Assembly (NCBI GenBank): GCA_039519185.1 | Contig: CM076849.1 | Location: 113,961,806 to 114,025,805, forward strand | Origin: Astragalus membranaceus | Taxonomy: Eukaryota > Streptophyta > Magnoliopsida > Fabales > Fabaceae | Reading direction: 5' to 3' | DNA length: 64,000 bases | Shown: in pieces, positions 9,835-20,161 of the stretch | Position numbering within the stretch: the first letter of the stretch is position 1 | Layout of the letters: each line of letters begins with the position of its first letter | Made by a program: the position numbers and the translations under genes | The notes under the pieces: model-generated | What the model saw: the letters and a program-made list of their open reading frames with translations, nothing else | Told to the model about the DNA's origin: nothing | The model's database searches: none

Positions 9835-11613
9835 ATGGCCAGACGGGACGATGCTGCACTTGCTGCTGCCTTGCAGGCTATAGCCGGGGCAATGGGTAAT
9901 ATACCCGGTGCTGTTAATGATGGGACGCGCAATTTGGCTACGTTCCAGAGAGAGAACCCACCTGTCTTTAAGGGCAAGTATAATCCAGATGGTGCTCTGG
10001 CATGGCTGAAAGAGATTGAAAGGATATTTCGAGTCATGGATTGTGATGATGCGCAGAAGGTCAGGTATGGTACCCATACGCTGGCAGAGGAAGCTGATGA
10101 TTGGTGGATGGAGGTGAGGCAGAGATTAGAAACTGCTAATGAAGAGATAACTTGGGCTGTTTTCCGTAGAGAGTTCTTGCGGAAGTATTTTCCTGAAGAT
10201 GTGAGAGGTAAGAAAGAAATAGAATTCCTTGAGCTGAAGCAACGAAGCATGTCAGTGACAGAGTATGCTGCCAAGTTCACTGAATTGGCTAAGTTTTATC
10301 CCCATTATGCTGATGCTGACTCTGAGTTCTCAAAGTGTATTAAGTTTGAGAATGGGCTGAGGGCTGATATTAAGAAAGCTGTAGGGTACCAGAAGATTCG
10401 GGTATTCGCTGATTTGATCGACAGTTGCAGGATATATGAGGATGATAGTAATGCTCACTCCAGGGTCATGAGGGATCTGAGGGGTAAATTTCAGAACCGG
10501 GGTAAACCGTATGAGGCTCCAGCTGGTAAGGGTAAGCAGAGGTATGCTGATAATAAGAAAACAAGTGGGGGAGATGCCCCTGCGAAGGTTGTGTGCTACA
10601 GGTGTGGCAAGCCGGGTCACAAAAGTTTTGACTGCTCGGATAATAAATGTTTCAAATGCGGTAAAGAGGGTCATGTGGCTGCGAAATGTGAGAAAAGGGA
10701 TGTGGTGTGCTACAATTGCGGAGAATCAGGTCATATTAGTACTAAGTGTACTAAACCGAAGAAAGAGAAGTCCCATGGAAAGGTGTTTGCTCTCGCAGGA
10801 TCAGAGGACACTAATGAGATTCGAGGTACATGTTTTATTAATGGTATTCCCTTGATTGCTATTATTGATACTGGTGCTACGCATTCTTTTATTGCTGCTT
10901 TGTGTGCTGAGAAATTGGACCTTGTTTTATCTTCTATGATGAGGGAGATGGTTATTGACACTCCAGCTAAGGGTTCAGTAACTACCTCTCTTGTGTGTGC
11001 TAAGTGCCCTCTGTCAATCTTCGGCAGAAATTTTCTTGTTGATCTTATTTGTCTGCCGTTGGGAGGGTTGGATGTCATTCTTGGTATGGACTGGTTAGTA
11101 TTTAACCATGTGCATATTAATTGTTTCCGGAGATCTGTGAGTTTCTTTCCTCCCGAAGAGGAAGAATCAGTGTTGTTGCCTGCTGGTCATTTGCATAAGG
11201 TAATGAAGGAGGGAGTTCATCTGTTTGCCTTGATGGCGTCATTGTCTGCTGAGAATCAGGCAATCATTGAAAGGGTTCAAGTAGTGTGTGAGTTCCCTGA
11301 AGTGTTCCCAGATGAAATTCCAAGTGTTCCGCCAGAGAGGGAGGTTGAGTTTGCCATTGATCTTATACCTGGTACTAGGCCTGTGTCTATGGCACCGTAC
11401 CGAATGTCAGCCTCAGAGTTGTCTGAATTGAAAAAGCAATTAGAAGATCTGCTTGAGAAGAAATTTGTAAGGCCAGGTGTGTCACCGTGGGGTGCTCCGG
11501 TATTGTTAGTGAAAAAGAAGGACGGGAGCATGAGACTTTGTGTCGATTATAGGCAATTGAACAAAGTGACAATAAAGAACAGGTATCCGCTTCCCAGAAT
11601 TGATGATCTGATG
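9835..11613 (+). pseudogene. Truncated duplicate gag-pol of element C (gag, knuckles, protease, RT start)
   Basis: The frame is open for about 593 codons and is nearly identical to residues 1-593 of the full-length copy at 13121. It holds the gag domain, three CCHC knuckles (10594-10749), the protease DTGATHS motif near 10867 and the RT entry motif LCVDYRQLN near 11536. It stops matching at 11613, inside RT, where gatctgatg joins LTR sequence (cctgagaatttgg). The frame runs 24 bases further into the LTR before a stop. It lacks the RT catalytic aspartates, RNase H and integrase. It could still be translated into Gag plus protease if transcribed from the 5' LTR, but I have no evidence that it is. 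Confidence 0.9.
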
Positions 11614-13009
11614 CCCCTGAGAATTTGGCTCGTGTAAAATAAATTTCGAAGAAAAATGAGTTCTGTTGCAAGTTGGTCTTAGGCGCCTAGTGCTTGGGCG
11701 CCATGTTGCTGCTGTTCCCGGGGCGCGCCTGTGCGCGTTGTTGCTTCTGGGCGCCAGCGCCTATGCGCGTGTTGCCTTCCTGGGCGCCTAGCGTCCAGCG
11801 CCTGTGCGCTGTGCGCGTGTTGTTCCCCTGGGCGCCTAGCGCCTGTGCGCTGTTGCGCGTGTTGTTCCTGGGCGCCAGCGCCCATGCGCCTGTGCGTGTT
11901 GCTTCTCCTGGGCGCCAAGCGCCCATGCGCCAAGCGCTGTGTTGCCCCTGGGCGCCCAGCGCCCATGCGCCAGTTTCCAGGATGTCTAACATTTTTCCTA
12001 AATTGTTTTTAATGTAACTTTTGACTCGGTTATCCAAATTCAACGGTTCGAAATGCGTTTTGAAGCTAATTTCAGTACCTATCCAATAGTCTCAATTTTA
12101 TGCAAAAAGAAATTATTTTACTGGTGTTTCTGGCTGATGGTGTTCAAGTGTCTAAATGACTGTTTTCTCCATTTTTTCCTATGTCGTGTCAATGTCCTGA
12201 GTTGGTCTATTTGAATTGGTGTTGTTGTGAGTGGTGAGCTGAATTGGTGAGTGATGATGAGGTGAGATTGGTGAGCAGAGGCTTCGGCCTAATTTTGATT
12301 TGGTGAGTTAATTAATGCACTATGGTGAGACTAGAATTTAAAATGTGAATTGATTGATTGGTGGTGTGTTGTGATGCATTCTCCATAACACCTCATGAAG
12401 CATGTGCATTATTGGTGAGCAGAGGCTACGGCCTAATTTTATTTGGTGAGCAGAGGCTACGGCCTATTTGTTTTTGGTGACGGATCCGACATGCATGTAC
12501 CCGTGGAGTTTGGAATGAGAATGCTGATTTGATTGTCCCCATTGTTGTGAATTGGTGTACCTGGTTTCCTTTTTCCTATGCATTGCTTAATTCTCATATG
12601 TTATTAATTATGAAAAGAGACTCACCCTACTGCCTTTATGTTGCTTCTTATGTCGGCAACGTGCAGGTAATATCGAGTGAAGGATTCCTTCATGCCTTCG
12701 TCTGTTAGGAAGTGTCACTCTCTGATACGTAGCACCAGGGGGGGTGTCCTATGTTTATGCATTATTTTTCCTAAACTGTTAGATTTGATTGGTGATGTAT
12801 TGGTTTTAAGTTTTAGAACTCATATTTATTCCGCTGCTGATGGTGATTGGTTTTAGTTGATGCGAACTAAACATTTTTCTCATGGTGTTATGTATCTTGT
12901 TATTTATGAAGTAAATGTAGCACTCGCTTGAATTCTTTTCAAAAAAAAAAAAAAAAAAAGAGACTCTGATTTTATTTAAAAATAAAGTTATTAGAAAAGG
13001 GGTGTTACA
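11614..13009 (+). repeat. Truncated internal LTR of element C
   Basis: This is the 3' 1.4 kb of the LTR, from cctgagaatttgg to the end ggggtgttaca, placed between two gag-pol copies. It carries the same 43-bp deletion as the 5' LTR, which the 3' LTR lacks, so its 3' half descends from the 5' LTR. It retains the region that the 5' LTR lost in the 540-bp deletion only from about 11614 on. A PBS follows at once, so it still looks like a 5' LTR to the downstream gag-pol. Confidence 0.9.
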
Positions 13010-13013
13010 TTAG

Positions 13014-13025
13014 TGGTATCAGAGC
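13014..13025 (+). other. Second primer binding site of element C
   Basis: TGGTATCAGAGC lies four bases after the internal LTR end and directly serves the full-length gag-pol at 13121. Confidence 0.92.
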
Positions 13026-13120
13026 AGTTCGGTCTGTCCGGCCGGTAGTCGAGTCGTCGTGTTGAGTAACATTGAGTTTGTTACTCGTTTCTGAATTTTG
13101 TTTTCTGTTGCAGTGCTAGA

Positions 13121-16100
13121 ATGGCCAGACGGGACGATGCTGCACTTGCTGCTGCCTTGCAGGCTATAGCCAGGGCAATGGGTAATATACCCGGTGCTGT
13201 TAATGATGGGACGCGCAATTTGGCTACGTTCCAGAGAGAGAACCCACCTGTCTTTAAGGGCAAGTATAATCCAGATGGTGCTCTGGCATGGCTGAAAGAG
13301 ATTGAAAGGATATTTCGAGTCATGGATTGTGATGATGCGCAGAAGGTCAGGTATGGTACCCATACGCTGGCAGAGGAAGCTGATGATTGGTGGATGGAGG
13401 TGAGGCAGAGATTAGAAACTGCTAATGAAGAGATAACTTGGGCTGTTTTCCGTAGAGAGTTCTTGCGGAAGTATTTTCCTGAAGATGTGAGAGGTAAGAA
13501 AGAAATAGAATTCCTTGAGCTGAAGCAACGAAGCATGTCAGTGACAGAGTATGCTGCCAAGTTCACTGAATTGGCTAAGTTTTATCCCCATTATGCTGAT
13601 GCTGACTCTGAGTTCTCAAAGTGTATTAAGTTTGAGAATGGGCTGAGGGCTGATATTAAGAAAGCTGTAGGGTACCAGAAGATTCGGGTATTCGCTGATT
13701 TGATCGACAGTTGCAGGATATATGAGGATGATAGTAATGCTCACTCCAGGGTCATGAGGGATCTGAGGGGTAAATTTCAGAACCGGGGTAAACCGTATGA
13801 GGCTCCAGCTGGTAAGGGTAAGCAGAGGTATGCTGATAATAAGAAAACAAGTGGGGGAGATGCCCCTGCGAAGGTTGTGTGCTACAGGTGTGGCAAGCCG
13901 GGTCACAAGAGTTTTGACTGCTCGGATAATAAATGTTTCAAATGCGGTAAAGAGGGTCATGTGGCTGCGAAATGTGAGAAAAGGGATGTGGTGTGCTACA
14001 ATTGCGGAGAATCAGGTCATATTAGTACTATGTGTACTAAACCGAAGAAAGAGAAGTCCCATGGAAAGGTGTTTGCTCTCGCAGGATCAGAGGACACTAA
14101 TGAGATTCGAGGTACATGTTTTATTAATGGTATTCCCTTGATTGCTATTATTGATACTGGTGCTACGCATTCTTTTATTGCTGCTTTGTGTGCTGAGAAA
14201 TTGGACGTTGTTTTATCTTCTATGATGAGGGAGATGGTTATTGACACTCCAGCTAAGGGTTCAGTAACTACCTCTCTTGTGTGTGCTAAGTGCCCTCTGT
14301 CAATCTTCGGCAGAAATTTTCTTGTTGATCTTATTTGTTTGCCGTTGGGAGGGTTGGATGTCATTCTTGGTATGGACTGGTTAGTATTTAACCATGTGCA
14401 TATTAATTGTTTCCGGAGATCTGTGAGTTTCTTTCCTCCCGAAGAGGAAGAATCAGTGTTGTTGCCTGCTGGTCATTTGCATAAGGTAATGAAGGAGGGA
14501 GTTCATCTGTTTGCCTTGATGGCGTCATTGTCTGCTGAGAATCAGGCAATCATTGAAAGGGTTCAAGTAGTGTGTGAGTTCCCTGAAGTGTTCCCAGATG
14601 AAATTCCAAGTGTTCCGCCAGAGAGGGAGGTTGAGTTTGCCAATGATCTTATACCTGGTACTAGGCCTGTGTCTATGGCACCGTACCGAATGTCAGCCTC
14701 AGAGTTGTCTGAATTGAAAAAGCAATTAGAAGATCTGCTTGAGAAGAAATTTGTAAGGCCAAGTGTGTCACCGTGGGGTGCTCCGGTATTGTTAGTGAAA
14801 AAGAAGGACGGGAGCATGAGACTTTGTGTCGATTATAGGCAATTGAACAAAGTGACAATAAAGAACAGGTATCCGCTTCCCAGAATTGATGATCTGATGG
14901 ACCAGTTGGTAGGTGCTAAGGTGTTTAGTAAAATCGATTTGAGGTCGGGTTATCACCAGATCAAGGTAAAGGATGAAGACATTCAGAAAACCGCTTTCAG
15001 AACGAGATATGGGCACTATGAGTATTCTGTTATGCCGTTTGGGGTTACCAATGCGCCGGGTGTGTTTATGGAGTACATGAATCGTACCTTTCATAGTTAC
15101 TTGGATCGGTTTGTAGTTGTGTTTATTGACGACATTCTGGTGTATTCTAAGACAGAAGAGGAGCACTCAGAACATTTGAGGTTAGTGCTGGAAGTATTGA
15201 AAGAAAAGAAATTGTATGCAAAATTGTCTAAGTGTGAGTTCTGGCTGAATGAAGTAGGTTTCCTTGGTCATATTATCTCTGGTAATGGTATAGCTGTGGA
15301 CCCAGCCAAGGTTGATGCTGTGTCTCAATGGGAGAGCCCGAAGTCAGTTACAGAAATCAGAAGCTTCTTGGGATTAGCTGGTTATTACAGGAGATTTATT
15401 GAAGGCTTCTCGAAGTTGGCACTTCCGTTGACTCAATTGACGTGTAAGGGAAAAGCTTTTGTGTGGGATGCACGCTGTGAGGAGAGCTTCAATGAGTTGA
15501 AGAAGAGGTTGACTACATCGCCCGTTTTGACTTTGCCTGTTCCTGACCGACCGTTTGTAGTTTATTGCGATGCTTCCAAGATGGGTTTGGGAGGTGTATT
15601 GATGCAAGAGGGTAAGGTAGTAGCTTATGCGTCCAGACAGTTGAGGACCCATGAGAAGAACTACCCTACTCATGATTTGGAGCTAGCTGCAATTGTGTTT
15701 GTGCTGAAAATTTGGAGGCACTATCTGTATGGTACCAGATTCGAAGTGTTTAGTGACCATAAGAGTCTGAAATACTTGTTTGATCAGCAGGAGCTAAATA
15801 TGAGACAGAGACGTTGGTTAGAGTTGCTGAAGGATTATGATTTCGGCTTGAACTATCACCCCGGCAAAGCTAATGTCGTGGCTGATGCTTTAAGTCGGAA
15901 GAGTTTGCATATGTCAGCTATGATGGTGAAAGAGTTAGAGTTGATTGAGCAGTTTCGGGACATGAGTCTGGTTTGTGAAGTGACACCGCAGAGTGTCAGA
16001 TTGGGGATGTTGAAGATCGGAAATGAATTTTTGGTTAGTGTCCGAGAAGCACAAAAGTCAGATGTAAAGTTGGTAGACCTGTTGGTTGTGAATGATCAAG

Positions 16101-17482
16101 ATGTGGATGGAGATTTCAAGTTAGATTCCCAAGGTGTATTGAGATTCAGAGATAGGATCTGCATTCCTGACGATGCTGAGATGAAGAGAATGATTCTTGA
16201 GGAGAGCCATAGAAGCAAGTTGAGTATTCATCCCGGGGCTACGAAAATGTACCAAGATTTGAAGAGAATGTTCTGGTGGCCTGGTATGAAGAAGGATGTG
16301 GCGCAGTTTGTGTATTCGTGTCTGACTTGTCAGAAGTCTAAGATTGAGCATCAGAAGCCTGCGGGGTTGATGCAACCATTGGAGATTCCGGAATGGAAAT
16401 GGGATAGCATTTCCATGGATTTTGTAACTGGTTTGCCAAATACAGTGAGAGGGTTTGATGCTATATGGGTGGTTGTAGACAGGTTGTCTAAGTCTGCTCA
16501 TTTCTTACCAATTAATATGACTTATCCAGTTCCAAAGTTGGCAGAAATCTACATCAAGACTATTGTGAAGTTGCATGGCGTTCCGCTTAGTATTGTATCT
16601 GATAGAGATCCAAGATTCACCTCTGAATTTTGGAAGAGTTTGCAGGAAGCTTTGGGTTCTAAGTTGAGGTTGAGCTCCGCTTATCATCCGCAGACAGATG
16701 GTCAGACGGAGAGGACTATTCAGTCGTTAGAGGACTTGTTGAGGGCATGTGTTCTTGAGCAGGGAGGTTCATGGGATTCTCATCTTTCGTTGATAGAATT
16801 CACCTATAACAACAGTTTTCACTCTAGTATTGGTATGGCACCGTTTGAGGCATTGTATGGTCGGAGATGTAGGACTCCGTTGTGTTGGTATGAATCTGGG
16901 GAGAGTGCAGTGTTGGGGCCTGAAATTGTGCGAGAAACAACTGAGAAGGTAAAATTAATCCGTGAGAAGATGAAAGCGTCGCAGAGTCGACAAAAGAGCT
17001 ATCATGATAAGAGAAGGAAGGATTTAGAGTTTCAGGCCGGTGATCATGTGTTCCTGAGAGTCACTCCGGTGACTGGTGTTGGGCGTGCCTTGAAATCTAA
17101 GAAGTTAACTCCCCGTTTCATTGGTCCGTATCAGATTACGGAGAGGGTGGGAAGTGTTGCATATAGGGTGGCTTTGCCGCCTAATCTTTCGAACTTGCAT
17201 GACGTGTTTCACGTGTCACAACTTCGAAAGTATGTTCCGGACCCGTCCCATGTGATTCAGATGGATGAAGTAGAGGTGCGGGATAATCTCACCGTGGAGA
17301 CTATGCCTGTGCGGATTGAAGATAGAGAAGTGAAGACTCTGAGAGGGAAAGAAATTCTTTTGGTGAAAGTGGTTTGGTTAGGAGCTGCTGGTGAGAGTAT
17401 GACTTGGGAGCTGGAGAGCAAGATGCGGGAGGCATATCCGGAGTTGTTTGATTCAGGTAATTTCGAGGACGAAATATTCTAA
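13121..17482 (+). CDS. Full-length gag-pol polyprotein of a Tekay/Del-type chromovirus (element C)
   Basis: This is a single open frame of 1453 codons starting MARRDDAAL. Seen in order: a gag domain around residues 45-205; three CCHC knuckles at 254-267, 272-285 and 292-305; protease DTGATHS at 345-351; RT with VDYRQLN (570-576), MPFG (638-641) and FIDDILVYS (668-676, catalytic D670/D671); RNase H with YCDAS (815-819); an HHCC zinc site (H1030, H1037, C1067, C1070); an integrase core with D1100, D1161 and E1197, where the last two are separated by 35 residues; GPY at 1335-1337; and a chromodomain-like tail from about 1395. All catalytic residues that I checked are present. The product would assemble particles, reverse transcribe and integrate the element. 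The chromodomain type is associated in the family with targeting to heterochromatin. K304, the residue before the last cysteine of the third knuckle in relatives, is methionine here, a mild change. The frame closes directly before the PPT. It is the only apparently intact gag-pol in the window. Expression is not shown by the sequence. Confidence 0.95.
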   Translation: MARRDDAALAAALQAIARAMGNIPGAVNDGTRNLATFQRENPPVFKGKYNPDGALAWLKEIERIFRVMDCDDAQKVRYGTHTLAEEADDWWMEVRQRLETANEEITWAVFRREFLRKYFPEDVRGKKEIEFLELKQRSMSVTEYAAKFTELAKFYPHYADADSEFSKCIKFENGLRADIKKAVGYQKIRVFADLIDSCRIYEDDSNAHSRVMRDLRGKFQNRGKPYEAPAGKGKQRYADNKKTSGGDAPAKVVCYRCGKPGHKSFDCSDNKCFKCGKEGHVAAKCEKRDVVCYNCGESGHISTMCTKPKKEKSHGKVFALAGSEDTNEIRGTCFINGIPLIAIIDTGATHSFIAALCAEKLDVVLSSMMREMVIDTPAKGSVTTSLVCAKCPLSIFGRNFLVDLICLPLGGLDVILGMDWLVFNHVHINCFRRSVSFFPPEEEESVLLPAGHLHKVMKEGVHLFALMASLSAENQAIIERVQVVCEFPEVFPDEIPSVPPEREVEFANDLIPGTRPVSMAPYRMSASELSELKKQLEDLLEKKFVRPSVSPWGAPVLLVKKKDGSMRLCVDYRQLNKVTIKNRYPLPRIDDLMDQLVGAKVFSKIDLRSGYHQIKVKDEDIQKTAFRTRYGHYEYSVMPFGVTNAPGVFMEYMNRTFHSYLDRFVVVFIDDILVYSKTEEEHSEHLRLVLEVLKEKKLYAKLSKCEFWLNEVGFLGHIISGNGIAVDPAKVDAVSQWESPKSVTEIRSFLGLAGYYRRFIEGFSKLALPLTQLTCKGKAFVWDARCEESFNELKKRLTTSPVLTLPVPDRPFVVYCDASKMGLGGVLMQEGKVVAYASRQLRTHEKNYPTHDLELAAIVFVLKIWRHYLYGTRFEVFSDHKSLKYLFDQQELNMRQRRWLELLKDYDFGLNYHPGKANVVADALSRKSLHMSAMMVKELELIEQFRDMSLVCEVTPQSVRLGMLKIGNEFLVSVREAQKSDVKLVDLLVVNDQDVDGDFKLDSQGVLRFRDRICIPDDAEMKRMILEESHRSKLSIHPGATKMYQDLKRMFWWPGMKKDVAQFVYSCLTCQKSKIEHQKPAGLMQPLEIPEWKWDSISMDFVTGLPNTVRGFDAIWVVVDRLSKSAHFLPINMTYPVPKLAEIYIKTIVKLHGVPLSIVSDRDPRFTSEFWKSLQEALGSKLRLSSAYHPQTDGQTERTIQSLEDLLRACVLEQGGSWDSHLSLIEFTYNNSFHSSIGMAPFEALYGRRCRTPLCWYESGESAVLGPEIVRETTEKVKLIREKMKASQSRQKSYHDKRRKDLEFQAGDHVFLRVTPVTGVGRALKSKKLTPRFIGPYQITERVGSVAYRVALPPNLSNLHDVFHVSQLRKYVPDPSHVIQMDEVEVRDNLTVETMPVRIEDREVKTLRGKEILLVKVVWLGAAGESMTWELESKMREAYPELFDSGNFEDEIF

Positions 17483-17494
17483 GTGGGGGAGAGT
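17483..17494 (+). other. Polypurine tract of element C
   Basis: GTGGGGGAGAGT follows the gag-pol stop codon and immediately precedes the 3' LTR start at 17495. It would prime plus-strand DNA synthesis. Confidence 0.9.
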
Positions 17495-20062
17495 TGTAAC
17501 GCCCCAAAATAATTTAATTATTTATTTAATTAAATTATTTAAGGCTTACAATATTTATTTAATTTAATTAAATAATTCGAGTTTAATTATTTTATTTTAT
17601 TTTTATTAGGGGGTGTTGTCACTATTTAAGTGGTGCGAGCAAGGGCCCGTGATCCACAATTAGGCCCGTGGCCCATTTCTTTGGCATAGGAGTCGAATTC
17701 ATTGGGGTCTAGGGAGTTAGTGGCAATTCACCCAAGTGAGAAAAGAAAGAAAAAGAAACGTAAGAGGGAGTGAGAAGAGAGTTGCGAAGAGGAGAAGAAG
17801 AAAGGGGCGAAGCTCATAGAGAAGAGGAGGAGGATCATTGGTGGTTCGCATTCTTCACTTGGAGCTTGGCTAGCAAATTCGACTTCCATAAGGTTAGGGG
17901 GTCCTCTTTTTGTTCTTAATGAGTATGCGAATTATGAATTGCTTAGGGTTAGGGTCCTAGGTTAGTTCCATGATTAAATTGTGTTGTTGTTTAGGAATTA
18001 TAATATTGTGATGTTGTTGTTGAATTATTATGTTGAGAATTTTATGATTGATGATTGAATTGTGGTAAAATGCGAATTGTAGACCATATGTTTGAGTATA
18101 TGATTATTTGGTGATTATGTAGTGAAATTGAGAATCATGGTGACATGTTAGAAATATATATATAATTGGGCGTTTTGATGAATTTAGTTTGGTGAATGAA
18201 AGTGAGAAAAATTCTGTTTAGGAGCCCCTAGGCGCCTTGGGCGCCATAGGCATGTTGCTGAAATTTTCAGTGTTGCGCCTAGTCATGGGCGCCAGGCGCC
18301 CAGCAGTGTGCTGCGCCAGTTTTCCAAAATTCTGTGTCACTGTGTTGCCATTCTGTGTTGCTGTCCCTGTTGCCTGTGTTGCCATCCTGTGTTCCTGTGC
18401 TGCCAGTTTTGGCACTCGTTGCTTGAGCCATGGGCGCCAAGGGCCCCAAAGTTCTGGTGATAGTTTTGTGAAAATTGTTTTCAGGTTTTTATACTTATGT
18501 AAAATGGCTCATGAAAACTGATTTTGGTCAAGAAAGGAGTTGAGTTGCGTATTTTCACTAGGTGCCTAGTGCATGGGCGCCAAAAATAATGTTCAGCTTT
18601 TGACAAAATTTTTATTGAGTTTTCATGTCCTGAGAATTTGGCTCGTGTAAAATAAATTTCGAAGAAAAATGAGTTCTGTTGCAAGTTGGTCTTAGGCGCC
18701 TAGTGCTTGGGCGCCATGTTGCTGCTGTTCCCGGGGCGCGCCTGTGCGCGTTGTTGCTTCTGGGCGCCAGCGCCTATGCGCGTGTTGCCTTCCTGGGCGC
18801 CTAGCGTCCAGCGCCTGTGCGCTGTGCGCGTGTTGTTCCCCTGGGCGCCTAGCGCCTGTGCGCTGTTGCGCGTGTTGTTCCTGGGCGCCAGCGCCCATGC
18901 GCCTGTGCGTGTTGCTTCTCCTGGGCGCCAAGCGCCCATGCGCCAAGCGCTGTGTTGCCCCTGGGCGCCCAGCGCCCATGCGCCAGTTTCCAGGATGTCT
19001 AACATTTTTCCTAAATTGTTTTTAATGTAACTTTTGACTCGGTTATCCAAATTCAACGGTTCGAAATGCGTTTTGAAGCTAATTTCAGTACCTATCCAAT
19101 AGTCTCAATTTTATGCAAAAATAAATTATTTTACTGGTGTTTCTGGCTGATGGTGTTCAAGTGTCTAAATGACTATTTTCCTCCATTTTTTCCTATGTCG
19201 TGTCAATGTCCTGAGTTGGTCTATTTGAATTGGTGTTGTTGTGAGTGGTGAGCTGAATTGGTGAGTGATGATGAGGTGAGATTGGTGAGCAGAGGCTTCG
19301 GCCTAATTTTGATTTGGTGAGTTAATTAATGCACTATGGTGAGACTAGAATTTAAAATGTGAATTGATTGATTGGTGGTGTGTTGTGATGCATTCTCCAT
19401 AACACCTCATGAAGCATGTGCATTATTGGTGAGCAGAGGCTACGGCCTAATTTTATTTGGTGAGCAGAGGCTACGGCCTATTTGTATTTGGTGACGGATC
19501 CGACATGCATGTACCCGTGGAGTTTGGGTTGCATTACATGCATAATCATATATTGTATAGTGCTGATTGGAATGAGAATGCTGATTTGATTGTCCCCATT
19601 GTTGTGAATTGGTGTACCTGGTTTCCTTTTTCCTATGCATTGCTTAATTCTCATATGTTATTAATTATGAAAAGAGACTCACCCTACTGCCTTTATGTTG
19701 CTTCTTATGTCGGCAACGTGCAGGTAATATCGAGTGAAGGATTCCTTCATGCCTTCGTCTGTTAGGAAGTGTCACTCTCTGATACGTAGCACCAGGGGGG
19801 GTGTCCTATGTTTATGCATTATTTTTCCTAAACTGTTAGATTTGATTGGTGATGTATTGGTTTTAAGTTTTAGAACTCATATTTATTCCGCTGCTGATGG
19901 TGATTGGTTTTAGTTGATGCGAACTAAACATTTTTCTCATGGTGTTATGTATGTTGTTATTTATGAAGTAAATGTAGCACTCGCTTGAATTGTTTTCAAA
20001 AAAAAAAAAAAAGAGACTCTGATTTTATTTAAAAATAAAGTTATTAGAAAAGGGGTGTTACA
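17495..20062 (+). repeat. Element C 3' LTR (undeleted)
   Basis: This is the complete 2568-bp LTR, TGTAACGCCCC to GGGGTGTTACA. It keeps both segments missing from the 5' LTR (18133-18673 and 19530-19572, approximately). The hairpin units AGGC-TTCG-GCCT (19293-19304) and two AGGC-TACG-GCCT copies (19431-19483 region) are intact. It ends against the target duplication agtat at 20063. Confidence 0.93.
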
Positions 20063-20067
20063 AGTAT

Positions 20068-20149
20068 GACTTGGGAGCTGGAGAGTAAGATGCGGGAAGC
20101 ATATCCGGAGTTGTTTGATTCAGGTAATTTCGAGGACGAAATATTCTAA
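20068..20149 (+). pseudogene. End of element A chromodomain reading frame
   Basis: These are the last codons of A's polyprotein, resuming after element C: T-W-E-L-E through to E-I-F and the stop codon at 20147-20149. The sequence matches residues 1428-1453 of the C protein. It is separated from the rest of A's relic frame by 12.3 kb of inserted element. Confidence 0.9.
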
Positions 20150-20161
20150 GTGGGGGAGAGT
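20150..20161 (+). other. Polypurine tract of element A
   Basis: GTGGGGGAGAGT directly precedes A's 3' LTR at 20162. It is identical to the tract of element C. Confidence 0.9.

Larger units (their letters stand above)
7738..20062 (+). mobile_element. Element C: Tekay-type retrotransposon with three LTRs
   Basis: C is flanked by the 5-bp target duplication agtat (7733-7737 and 20063-20067) inside element A. In order it holds a 5' LTR of 1986 bp, a PBS, a truncated gag-pol copy (9835-11613), a truncated internal LTR (11614-13009), a second PBS, a full-length gag-pol frame (13121-17482), a PPT and a 3' LTR of 2568 bp. This is an LTR-int-LTR-int-LTR tandem with a later deletion that removed the end of the first interior and the start of the middle LTR. 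The two gag-pol copies differ at only about eight positions over 1.8 kb by my count, so the duplication is recent. Confidence 0.92.

Noticed and set aside
13081..13566. Long antisense frames opposite gag and pol (here and in D and H)
   Set aside because: They mirror the conserved coding strand, have no family features, and are explained by codon bias of gag-pol.
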